A DNA stretch of 64,000 nt, taken from Turbatrix aceti. Its lineage: Eukaryota > Nematoda > Chromadorea > Rhabditida > Panagrolaimidae. Below the pieces are notes generated by a model. That model was not told the origin of the DNA and ran no database searches. It saw nothing but the letters and a program-made list of their open reading frames with translations. Numbering within the stretch: position 1 is the first letter of the stretch; every line of letters starts with the position of its first letter. The stretch is taken from contig OZ017767.1 of assembly GCA_963969345.1 (NCBI GenBank), forward strand, positions 8,869,547 to 8,933,546, read 5' to 3'. Positions 45,201 to 55,530 of this stretch are shown here, in pieces. A program made the translations under genes and the position numbers.

Positions 45201-48200
45201 GACGGTTTTGTGGATTCCGAAGGCAACGCGCTCGAACTTTCGATCCTGAAATCCAAGGACAGGGAACAGCTTGTCCTTGGCAAGGGTTTCAATGTTCTGG
45301 AAAGTGGTTTTGGTGGGTTTTTGAATTTTTTTGAGGGAAAGTATGAAAGATAATTTTTTGCAGTTTGGCAGTCGAATGAGTACAACGACGACGGAGAGTA
45401 CGACGAAGTGACGAGTCGTCTGATTGTCGAGCCGTCTGGTCCTTACCTCTTTGACCGCTTTGATTACCACAACACCCGCTCCAGCTACCCGATCCTCGAA
45501 GCACGAGAACCCCTACTTTTTGCTCGGATTTTTGTCGAACGCTTTGTCGCTGAACACTTTTCGGCATTTCTCGATCATCGTTCGGTACACAAAAATCGTA
45601 ATCAAAAGAAAAGTGGCCTCAAGCGACTTGCTTTTTGTCGGGATCCAGTCACACTCTCGGATTTGGTCAACATTGATTCTGACATTTCGTTTCGACAGGC
45701 TCAGGGCGTATTCACCAACAACTGTGATCTCGAACGTGCCGGAGGACAGATTGAGGTGATCTGTCTGAGAAACACCCTTGACGTGTTCAAACGACTGCAG
45801 ACCGAGCTTCTCATGCAATTTGTTACGGTCATTCACCGACAGCTTCCCAAAATGCCCAAACACTACATCATCAGACTAGTCATGTCTCCGAAGCATCGAT
45901 CTCTCGTTCTTGTCAAGCATTTTCCCAGAGGCGTCAACAAAGGGTGGCGCGTTCTTGGTGGAATTTGCTTTAGACCATTTTTCAACGTCGGCTTTTCCGA
46001 AGTCGTATTTGTGGCGGTACATGCTGATCATCAGGTGAGTGGAAGGATAAATTAGAGATTATGAGGGGACCTTCGAAGGTCCCGTTGAAGACGTCGAAGG
46101 TCCCGTTGAAGAGAAAATTGTGTTTTTTTTTATTTTTTGGCACAGAAAAATGTTTTTAAGCGACCTTCGAAGGTCCCGTTGAAGACGTCGAAGGTCCCGT
46201 TGAAGAGAAAATTGTGTTTTTTTGTAATTTTTTGGCAACAAAATTTTTTTGAGCAGCCTACGAAGGTCCCGTTGAAGACGTCGAAGGTCCCGTTGAACAC
46301 GATGAAGTCTAATTTCATGTATTTTTCAGGTTCGAGGCTACGGCGGCTACCTCATGAATCACCTGAAAAAGTACCACGTCGAACAACTGGGCTACCCTCA
46401 CCTGCTGACTTTCGCTGACAAAAATGCTCACGGCTACTTTCGAAAGCAAGGCTTCTCCACCGATCTTGGCATCGAGGAAGAAGCCTACGACGGCTACATT
46501 AAGCTCTACAAGGGAGCCATTCTGATGTACTGTCAGTCGAGGTACGTGAACACCCTTACCGACATGGTCTACTGGACGAAGCTTATGATCAAGCTCTTGG
46601 AGACGGTCTACGACATGCTATGTCCCGAGTGGAAAACCATCTACGGCCCACTGCGTCACGAGTTGGGCACGTACCGGCTGCTGCCCATTCGGACCGGTCA
46701 GTTGAAGGATACCAACTATGGTGCTTCGATGCCGTTGTCGGTACTCGGATTGCCTACGCTCTACTGGGTCGAGCAGTACCGAGCCGTGAAGGTTGGCTAC
46801 ACGCCTGACAAGTGGGATGGAAAGCAGCAAGGCAGGTCGGATGTCGTGGACATCTTTGGAGACGAAATCTTTGGCACTGAAATGTTTTTCGACGAACTCA
46901 AACGCCTCGCTGCGATCAGAAATGAACAACTTCGACGGGATACCGAAGAGCTGCCGCCCGTGTTGTACCTCTTCGACGCGAACGGATCTCCTACAGCGAA
47001 GAGAAGGCATCGCAAGGATACGGGAAGCGAGTCTGAATCCCTCTACTCGGATGTCAATGATGAAGAGCTGGCTGAAATTCAGAAGGCGACCGGAATCTTT
47101 AACGACCTCATGATTGGCTCACCCAAAAAAGGATCAAGAAGAAAGTCGAAAAATACAATCCACGAAGATCCCGTTGAAGGCGTCGAAGAGCCCGTTGAAG
47201 TCGATGTTGAGATTCAGTCTCCGCCAAAGACCCTGAAGTCAAACCGGAAGAGCAGTGTGACGAAGAAAAACTCTATCGGCGGTCATGGTGATCTGACTTC
47301 ACCTGGAGTGAAGAAGTCAACCGCTTCCTCGTCACGCAAAGCGTCGACTTCGAATCCGACACCGAAAAACAACAAGAAACGCCATCGTCCGCCCAAACTT
47401 GACCTCTCCAAGACCAAGCAGTCCAAACTCACGGATTTCTTTACGCTTACGACTTCGTCGGCGTCGATCGATCTCTCGCCTCCACTGTTGTCGCCGAAGA
47501 AGACGATTCTGATCAAACGGAAGCGAAGCCGGCGACGTCGTCAGACGGGAAAGGAAAAAATGCGTCGACTCAAGCATCACCAGAAAATTGCATTCCTCCT
47601 CGAGTCGACCAAGAGATGTCCGTTTTCGTGGCCGTTCCATTTTCCGGTAGACGAATACGATGCTCCAGACTATAGTGATGAGATTCTCATTCCCATGACG
47701 CTGGAAATCATGCAGGATCGATTCAATTGGGGTTACTATGTTCATGTAAGTTTTTTTTGGTAATTTTGGGCGTTAGAAGTCTTCAACGGGACCTTCGACG
47801 GGTTCAACGGGACCTTCGAAGGTCTCGTTTTTTGTTTAAAATTTATTGATTATGATTTCTAAATATTTTGTGGTTCCTTCGAAGGTCCCGTTGAAGGCGT
47901 CGAAGGTCCCGTTGAAGACGTCGAAGACAAAAAATAGCAATTTTCTTTATTCGTTCATTTTTTCAGGAACGACTCTTCTTCGCAGACATGTCAAGGATGT
48001 TCCTCAATTGCTACGTGTACAACATGGATCGATCGGGTCATTACTATCACGCTTGCTACCGTCTCCACCAGTATTTCAACTCTCTGGCTACTGAGCTCTA
48101 CGGTCACAGCATTGCTCCCTACCTCATGCGAATTCCTCTCCGGTCGCTGTTCCGAGAAACACATGGCGAACGCACCAACTGCGTATTCGACCCAGTCAAG

Positions 48201-48722
48201 CCTTACTGGTACCCCATTCTCGATCGCTCGGTTCCACCGGTCGTCATTCGGACCAAGAAGGCTTCGTCGGGGAAGCGTCGTCGACCTTTTACTGTTCGGC
48301 AGAGAAGACGGCACAGGAAGCACGTCGTGATCGCCAGCGATGAGGACGAAGAAGGCGAGGAAGAAGCGGGAAGAAACGAGGCTTCCAGCAACTCGCATTC
48401 TCGGAATTCGAGGTCGCGACAGCCCAGTCAACGACAGCGTCGACCCCGAAGAGCGGTGTTGACCAGCGAAAGCGAAGATGTCGTCGCTGGCAACGGCGAT
48501 GAAGACGACGACGAAGGAGAGGAGGTCGACGATGAAGAAGTCGTCATGGACGAGGAGGACGAAGAAGACGAGGAAGAGGCCATGGATGACGACGAAGAAG
48601 ATGATGAAGAAGACTCCAGTTCGACGACAATACTGAAGCGTAGAACTCGATCATCTGGCCCCGTCTCCGCGGCCGCTCCCTGGACACTGCCAACGCCGTC
48701 GAGGAGAAAACGGCGTCGATGA
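42238..48722 (+). CDS. pcaf-1: GCN5/PCAF-type histone acetyltransferase with bromodomain, unusually large
   Basis: Nine exons with consistent phases: 42238-42263, 42325-42902, 43570-44190, 44244-44359, 44411-44568, 44840-45312, 45364-46034, 46330-47745 and 47967-48722 (1604 aa). Family members are usually about 770-840 aa. The first ~330 residues are basic and polar. A PCAF-N region follows (SCNCRGFRTTVKAW, IGCHHP, FQLFKDFLRILIE). The acetyltransferase domain has the catalytic Glu in GFSEVVFVAV, the acetyl-CoA loop QVRGYGGYLMNHL, and GYFRKQGFSTD. The bromodomain reads PFSWPFHFPVDEYDAPDYSD through ADMSRMFLNCYVYN. Between them lies an extra basic, Ser-rich linker, and after the bromodomain an acidic Asp/Glu tail (residues ~1450-1570). 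It would act in SAGA/ATAC-type coactivator complexes on histone H3. The N-terminal exons are joined by phase only and are the least certain. Confidence 0.85.
42903..43569. other. Large AT-rich intron of the GCN5/PCAF gene
   Basis: This 667-bp intron contains two similar blocks about 300 bp apart. One at 43000-43140 reads tgacaaaataccgccag and gcgtggggggttcttgtc. The other at 43300-43390 reads taacaaaatattgccag and gcgcgtgttcatttgttgtc. This is an internal duplication. No exon was found. Confidence 0.55.
44601..44766. repeat. 21-bp repeat array in GCN5/PCAF intron 5 (both orientations)
   Basis: Two forward units (gaaggtcccgttgaag plus gcgtc or acgtc) and a degenerate third at 44601-44655 face about three reversed units (gtcttcaacgggaccttc) at 44691-44766. 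The array can fold into a long stem. Confidence 0.85.
46062..46310. repeat. 21-bp repeat units in GCN5/PCAF intron 7, in a ~95-bp higher-order array
   Basis: Three clusters, each of two gaaggtcccgttgaag units separated by acgtc, are spaced by about 95 bp. Each is followed by aattgtgttttttt and an AT-rich spacer. The first cluster starts with a palindromic gaccttcgaaggtc. Confidence 0.85.
47162..47205 (+). repeat. Coding version of the 21-bp repeat inside GCN5/PCAF exon 8
   Basis: The DNA gaagatcccgttgaaggcgt, continuing as cgaagagcccgttgaagtcg, is two diverged units. It encodes EDPVEGVEEPVEVDV. The intronic units would read EGPVEDV in the same register. Confidence 0.8.
47776..47932. repeat. 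21-bp repeat units in GCN5/PCAF intron 8 (inverted pair)
   Basis: Reversed units (gtcttcaacgggaccttc) at 47776-47825 face forward units (gaaggtcccgttgaag) at 47879-47926, with about 50 bp between. They can pair into a hairpin around the AT-rich centre. Confidence 0.85.
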
Positions 48723-49792
48723 ACAAAATGATCTCAAGTTTTTATTTTTTTGGTTTTTGCTGGGAATAATTCTGCAATGAGCTTTTTTCCGTATTTTGTT
48801 TTTATTTATTTGAACTATTACGGCTTTGATGGTCTTCTTTCTTTCCCACTTTTTTTTCCCACTACGCCTATTTATTTATTTTCACCATCATTTTTTTGTG
48901 TATGTAATTTTTTATTTATCAATATCATGTTCTGGGGTCTTTCTGGCTTGTCAACGCTCTAATCACTCTAATCATCGCTAATTGTACTTTTTTTGTGGGT
49001 TTGTTTGTCTGAAGTAAATCAGGGTCAGTTAGCGAGCAAGGAAGTGGCTTTCCATTTTTTTTGCAGGGCTGGCTGTGGATTATGTTTGCTCTTGTCGCCG
49101 AGCAGACTTTTATCTGATCAACTGAAATGCAATGGCTGCTTGATGGCTGGCTCGAAGTCTGATCTGCTGCAGACATTGGAACGTTGTTTGCTCGATTATC
49201 GAGCAGTGATGCTTTACATGAATTTTTAAGCATCAGTGCATTGTGCACTCGCTATCGTATAATTTTTCAATTTTTTGAAAACATATGCGATAGAAAAATG
49301 CGTTTTTTAAGGTCCCGTTGAAGACTACGAAGGTCCCGTTGAAGGCTACGAAGGTCCCGTTGAAGACGACGAAGGTCCCGTTGAAGACGATGAAGGTGGA
49401 AATTGCTCTAATTTTAAGTTTAAAAACATATTTTTCTATTTTAGTTCTCCTGAAACATCTTTTAAAATTCCAATACCAAAATGCAATCTTTTCCGGCCCT
49501 GCAAAAGATTCGGGCGGCGGGCAATACCAAATTTTGCAGCCTTTTCCGCTTTGCACGTAGACGCGTCCCGGCGCTTTCCTGCAAATCCGCTTTGGTTTTT
49601 TCCCAGTGCAAAGGTTTGACGTAGTACACAACAATCTTTGCTTCAGTCAGTGCTCGCGGCGATGCATTATGGTTTTAGACAAATAATCGTTACTGATAAC
49701 ACCTTTTTTTTCTCGCTAAATACCTTGATAACTTCGAACCGATCCTTCACTTGCCCAGCGTCCACTTGCTGCCAGTGCACTCCAGGGCAATC
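48723..49792. other. Intergenic between GCN5/PCAF and ABCD genes, with 21-bp repeat array
   Basis: 48740-48960 is T-rich. 49310-49397 holds four more units of the aaggtcccgttgaag repeat, here separated by actacg, gctacg or acgacg. No gene was recognised. A minus-strand ORF at 49233-49634 is opened by the repeat and is not credited. Confidence 0.6.
49310..49397. repeat. Four tandem 21-bp repeat units upstream of the ABCD gene
   Basis: Units of 21 bp with invariant ggtcccgttgaag core. This is the only place in the window where the repeat lies outside the GCN5/PCAF gene. Confidence 0.85.
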
Positions 49793-52192
49793 ATGGTGAA
49801 GAACGTTTCGTCCGAGAAAAAGAGGCTTTTGGGTCCGAAAAAGTACAATCGAGACTATGGATTTGGATGTCTGTTTTTCCGATCGGTCAAGGTGCTTTTT
49901 CCCCTGGTGTACCCTCGCCTGCTTGACCTGGCTGTACTGTTCACGCTCGCCACGATGGCCTTCAACGGCCTCAGCGAGTACCTCGTTAACCATATTGGCA
50001 TGGTGCCCGGTAAATTCTACAATTCACTGCTTACTCGAAATGTGTCTTCGTTCTGGGATACTTTTACTACTGGAACACTGCTTTATGCCGGAAATTGTCT
50101 GGTGAGATTTTTTTTAAAAATGTAAAAGATACGGTTTAGTTACATTTTGATTTTCAGACCCTGGCAATGATCAGTTTTTCGTCTTACCTGTTGTACCTGT
50201 CGATGAGGTACAATTTGGTAACTGCAATTCAAAAAAGATATTTTCGTCCACATGTTTATTATCGAATGAATTGTGTTGATAATGTGGGAATAGACAATCC
50301 GTGGGTTATTTTGTGCTAAAAAGATTGGGATTTGGTCATCCAGGTGTTTTTTAGGGACCAACGCATCACGCAAGACATCGAGCGTATGTGCAACCAACTG
50401 GCCATCAACGTGCTGCCAACCCTCATCTCCGGGCCTTTTGTTCTCGCGTATTACACGTGGAAGACGTGGGAAAAGTGAGTACATGCCGAGGCATAAAGTT
50501 GGGTCTTACAACGAAAAAAAATCATCAAAAATCATACTTTCAGAGCCGATCTCCCAGGCGTTGGCATGGTGTACGGTTACTTTGTTCTCGGCACCATTGT
50601 AAACAAGTTTCTAATTGTGCCCAACTCAAAATGGTCAGCTAGGGTCGAAAAAGCTGAAGGAATGTTTCGGTACAAACACGTAAGCGTTCGCGATCACGCG
50701 GAATCTTCTGTGCTCTACGGGGCTTCGGAATTTGAAAACAACGAAGCAAATCGACTTTTCAAGAGTCTACTAACGAAACAATTTTTACAATCTGTGTGGA
50801 TTTTTCCGTCTTATTGTGAGTTTTTTGGGGAAAATTTTTTTGATGACTGTATTGTTTTTTTTAGTTTTCCAGCAGTTTTTTGACTACTACGGCGCCTTGG
50901 TGAGTTACATTGTACAGTACTTTTCAATTATTGTGATTGGAATGTATCCTGGCGAGAGTGAATCCAGCTTGGCCGAAATTATCAGTAATAATGCATTTGT
51001 GTACATTTATCTTGTCAATAGTTTTACGAGAATGACAGATTTGGCTATCAATTTGGGACAAGCGGCCGGGGTTCTTCAAAGGTTTGGTTTTGATACAAAA
51101 TTTGTATTTTTTAATAAAAAAAATTAGAAAAAAATGTTTCCAAAAAAAATTTTTTAAACAACTTTTTTTTATAATTTATATTTTTTTTAATTTCAGAGTG
51201 GCAGATTTCGTACGCCTAATCGACGACTTCGAACAAGAATACCAAGACAAAAACAGAAACCTCGGCATCGATAACTACGCTTCCACTGTCACCGAATCTC
51301 GGCAAAATCTAGGCGTCGTCGGATCCATCTCTCCTCTCGAATTCGTAGCCGGTAAAGACAATTACATCGTTGACATCCGAAATGTTTCTTACACTCTGCC
51401 GAATGATTTCAACTATTTGATCATGAACGGTTCGGTTCGCCTTTTTTCGTCCTTTTTTGTATAAGTAAAAAATTTTTAGACCTGTCATTGACGCTAAAAA
51501 AAGGCGAAAATCTTCTTGTAACAGGTCCAAGTGGTGCCGGAAAGTCGTCATTCCTTCGAGTGCTTATGAAACTTTGGGAAGTAAAATCCGGATCTATTGC
51601 TTTTGGAATACCCCATAAATCTGTGTTTCTCATGCCGCAACAGTCATATTTTCCTACTGGATGCCCGACTATCAGGCAGCAACTGGAGTTTCCTAGAGCT
51701 GGATTTGCTAATGAAATGGATGATTGTAAGCAGTTTTTTCTCTAGAAAATTAGAATTCTGTAAAAAAAATTTTAATTGAAAAATATTGATTTTTCAGTCC
51801 GAATTCTAACAATCATACACGCTCTGGATCTAGTCGGTTTGCTCGACCGATGCAACGGCCTCGACGGCCAAGTCGACTTCGAATGGTTTGTTAACTCAAA
51901 TCCTAAGAAATTTTTTATTTTTATTTTTAGGGAAGACGTCCTGACACCTGGAGAACTCCAACGACTCTCGTTCGCCCGTGTCGTCTACCACCAACCGGCA
52001 CTTGCCATCCTCGACGAGGCCACCAACTCTGTGACACTTGACATGGAGAAGACCATGTACGGGCTGCTAAAGGCAAATGGCATTAGCTACATCTCGGCGG
52101 GTCACCGACCTTCCCTCAGCGCGTACCACACAACCGAACTTCAGATTGACGGAAAGACTGGATACCGTGTTGTGGACATTCAGCATGTTTAA
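49793..52192 (+). CDS. ABCD4: ABCD4-like half ABC transporter
   Basis: Nine exons: 49793-50101, 50158-50304, 50344-50474, 50544-50815, 50865-51081, 51197-51429, 51480-51725, 51798-51885 and 51931-52192 (634 aa; family about 600). The membrane half includes [15 protein letters not shown] and [10 protein letters not shown], the EAA-like ABCD signature region, and [12 protein letters not shown]. The ATPase has Walker [11 protein letters not shown]-loop MPQQSYFP, signature LTPGELQRL (LSGGQ-equivalent, divergent), Walker [10 protein letters not shown]-loop SVTLD and H-loop SAGHRPS. ABCD proteins dimerise in peroxisomal or lysosomal membranes. ABCD4 relatives act in cobalamin handling in mammals (family knowledge). 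The closest C. elegans gene is likely pmp-3. The join at 50304-50344 implies a 39-bp intron and is the least certain. An alternative donor exists at 50284. Confidence 0.85.
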
Positions 52193-52646
52193 AAATAACA
52201 TATCACAAATAAAGTTACTTTTTTTCCCTTTTGGTGAAGTTTTCGACGGTTGCGCGCGGTTCAAACGGTCTCGGCGCGACCAAACGTTTTTGGCGCCAAA
52301 TCACTCTTTTCGACCCCGAACATTTTTGTTCTTTTCTATTGTCAGTTCTACTCTTTTTTAGGCCTGCTAGCGCCCTGTTTCCTTTTACTCTTGTTTTTAT
52401 GACTTTTTATGACAGTTGTTGGTATTCCTGTTCGTGATAAACGTATTCTGCTAAACGTTTTTCATTTTCGTCTCACTTGGCGTCTTACCCTACCACTGGA
52501 TGGATACTCGCCCGAAACCCGCGCTCACGAGTGTGTCCTGTAAGTCTTTGGCTTTTTCTTATTTCTTTATCATCACACAACAACATTTTGTTCACAAAAA
52601 TATCATACAAACAAAAATTTTTTTACCGCAAAAAAATTTCACAAAA
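52193..52646. other. Convergent intergenic region
   Basis: The plus-strand ABCD gene and minus-strand DUF229 copy 1 converge here. An aataaa lies at 52208, 16 bp after the ABCD stop codon. The interval 52560-52640 is AT-rich. No gene is seen. Confidence 0.5.
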
Positions 52647-54688
52647 TTACGTTTTGCAGTAACAATAGGATGCGAGGCTACAAGTTTTGATACATCTTGC
52701 TTGATAGCCGTAGGCGTTACCACGAGGAAATTTCTGAGATATGATAATGAGATCATCGTTTGCTTCTTTTATGACGAATGCACTGAACTGACCGTCTCCA
52801 GGTGTTGTTACCCATGAAACTTGGTAAACCGTATGATCGCCTTTTTCGTTGAAAATTTGCGCAGTCACGTCGGACGTGGTATTGAGCGACAGGTTGGCAC
52901 ACAGTGTTTTTGTATCGCTGCTGCCTTGAAGAGCTTCATTTATCTTGTCGATACAATGCTTTGCGATTCTGACAGCTGTGACATCATTTTTTGGCAACTG
53001 AGTTTTTTCAAAATTGCACGAGCAGAACATAAACGGGATTCGAAGACGATCGCATGTCCGAGGCTCACGTAAGGGACCAAGGAGATTCTCGCCGTGGAGC
53101 AGAACATCTTCCGATGCATTTCTTGGGTTCATAGGCTGAAAATATGTTGTTTTACATATTTTGTATGCACGCGAACAACGAATGTATTACCTCAACAAGG
53201 CTATTCAGTGTAGCGTACACATCGTAGTGAGTGATTAGCTTCTTTGAGTTCTCCTCGAGTTGCTTCAGGACTTTAGGCGTTCTCTTGTTTCGCGGAACCG
53301 AAATCCACAGCGCTGGATTATTGTCTTCGACTTCGCCGACCCAGGTATTTCGTCCTTCGAAGTATCTGTTTCCGTGATCACCCATGAAAATTACGTAGGA
53401 ATCGTTGAACAGTTTTGCGTTTTTCTGGAAGAATCGGTAGAAATAGTCGTCGATATGGTACAATCCGTTGATACTGTCGTGTGCCAGTAAACTCATCCAA
53501 TTTATGGAAAAAGTTGGCCTATCTTGATACGTGTCCAGAAATTGTTGAAAATAGTCAAACAGATATTGGTCGTGTTCCTTGCATATAAAGTTCGTAATGA
53601 CATGGGCGTTCTGTCGCGCTGCTTTAGATTTCTTTTCAAAATGAAGTTGAAACGGTCTCATGTAGTGATCCATAGGCTTTGTTTTGAATCCAACACAATC
53701 TGGCCAGTTGAACACTCCATAAGCCCAGTCCTCAGCCATGTAGGTCACGTATCCGGCGTCTTTGTATCGAAAACCAATAAACTGATCGTCGTCCAACCAA
53801 TCGCCGCAGGGATCACGGGGGAAATCGCTGGGATATCCCCTTGAGAGCGGACATTTCAGAATTGGATCTCTTGTTTTGCCCAACAAAAATGCATATCCGT
53901 TAGGTCGGCTGTTAAGTCCAATTTTATTGAGATGTTTCATCTGCTGAGCTTGCAGTACGTCACGAAGGAAGGTGGAAGTTCGAACCATGGATCTCTGAAG
54001 TTGCGAGGACGATACCGAGTCAAGGATGATGATGTGAACGCTCGGCATGTCAGGTGAGTCCGGAGGAGTGAGACTAGATCTGAAAGTAATAATGTTTATT
54101 ATTATTTTTCAAAAAGGTCAAATTTGATCTTACTCATTGCGGTGGATCAATGTGTGCATGAATTGATACTTCAATGTAGAATTGTAAAAACACTCAATTA
54201 GGATGACATCACATTCAGGTTTCGTTCCATTTTCTAGTAGTGTCCAGTTGCCGTAATCCAATGTTAGATCGTTTGTGTTCCGTAGACACATGTACGCGCA
54301 AAGAAGTTCTTCCAAATCCGAATCGAGGATTACTGAGTTGTTCTTAATGGTCGTGAGTTGTTTGTATTTAACCACACAATCCTTATTTGGATTGTAGTTA
54401 ATGTTTAGATATTTAGTCACCAACGGGTCCCATGGATCAATGTACTTGAAAGGACAATGATCGAACGACAGCTTACTTGTGTTCACTCCTTTTTTATTGT
54501 TGGACGAATTGAAATACGGCAAGAAGCCTGTAAATTATATTTATGAAGCCACACACATTTAAAAAAAATTCTTTACCTTGTTGTTGGACGTTATCAAAGC
54601 GAAAAAAAGATTTGTAGAGGTAGTTGTCAGCGATGAAGAATAAAACTACAATTGTCGCGCAGATTCCAACAAAGAAACTTGCGTTCAT
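52647..54688 (-). CDS. DUF229 family protein (sulfatase/alkaline-phosphatase fold), copy 1
   Basis: Exons on the minus strand: 54577-54688, 54134-54527, 53191-54079 and 52647-53135 (627 aa). The N-terminal segment FFVGICATIVVLFFIADNYL is a signal anchor, followed by a Cys-containing lumenal region with several Asn-X-Ser/Thr sites (NNSVI, NGTKP, NSTLK). The core begins HIIILDSVSSSQLQRSM, with the metal-site Asp of this superfamily, followed by GFRYKDAGYVTYMAEDW. A second metal motif is FMGDHGNR. DUF229 proteins are numerous in nematodes, and their substrates are largely unknown. This copy ends shortly after YCYCK and lacks the Thr-rich tail of its two neighbours. A possible donor (aaacgtaatt) at the end leaves room for a missed exon. 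Confidence 0.8.
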
Positions 54689-55530
54689 TTCGATCGGTCG
54701 TCAAAAATGGAATGAGCTCTGATTTCTGATATTTATGTTTGTCAGTTATGCAAAATTTCAATGCATGAATTTAAATTTTTTTAAACGTGGCATACGGAAT
54801 GAAAATTTGTAAATGAAATATCGGAATGAAATTCAGCGCGCACTTTTTGTATGAAAAAAATGGAATTAAAATTATTTTTTATTTCATGCACCGAATTTGC
54901 TCATTTTTTACACCAGGGTTTTCGATACCGCTGATTACGATGAGCTAATTTATTGTGATTTTCGCTAATAAATAAAAAAATACACTTTTTTTTGCCATTT
55001 ATTGATCAAATATAAAATTTTTGATAGCACCGTTCAATCCGGCATCATCAATGGCCCCCAAAATGCTGATTCTTTTTAACATTTCAATCAGATGTTTCAT
55101 CCAATGTGTTTAAAAAAACATTGGATATTTAAAATTCAAAAAAATACATCAGAAAACGTTTTTGTGCCAAGACCATCTTCGCATAGTGCGGCGTTTGCCG
55201 TTTTCGGTGAATGAGAAAGGAGAAGGTCAGGACGAACAAAAACTTGAATACACAATATTGTGATGGAAGCACTTGAAAAAAGGAGAAAAGCTTTCCCAGT
55301 ACCAGAGAAGCCGTACCCGTAGAGCGCGCTGCAATGATTTTGCGGACTTCTTTCTGCTCGGCACATTGACAGTTGCCGCGCAGAAATAGGAAGGAACCAC
55401 AAAAGCTGTGATTTGTGCTCAAAACTTTTATGCATTTATTTATTTATTATTTTATTTATTTACCGATAAGTAGAAAAAACACTTACAAAAGTTTTGTTTT
55501 TATATTGAGAAATTGAACAAACACGAATAT
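54689..55530. other. Spacer between DUF229 copies 1 and 2, with possible decayed mobile-gene fragments
   Basis: On the minus strand, 54999-55100 reads MKHLIEMLKRISILGAIDDA, followed by GLNGAIKNF, and a stop. 55136-55435 contains GYGFSGTGKAFLLF, which resembles a P-loop. The fragments lie in the same orientation but are short, in different frames and broken. They may be remnants of a transposon ORF. Promoter elements of copy 1 would lie at 54700-54800. Confidence 0.3.

Noticed and set aside
49233..49634. Minus-strand ORF with repeated FNGTFVVFNGTF
   Set aside because: It is the reverse translation of the 21-bp repeat array, not an independent gene. The same pattern appears at 44423-44794 and 46059-46318.
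55136..55435. P-loop-like GYGFSGTGKAFLLF on the minus strand as an ATPase gene
   Set aside because: The frame is short, flanking residues fit no ATPase family I can name, and no helicase motifs follow. At most it is a decayed fragment.
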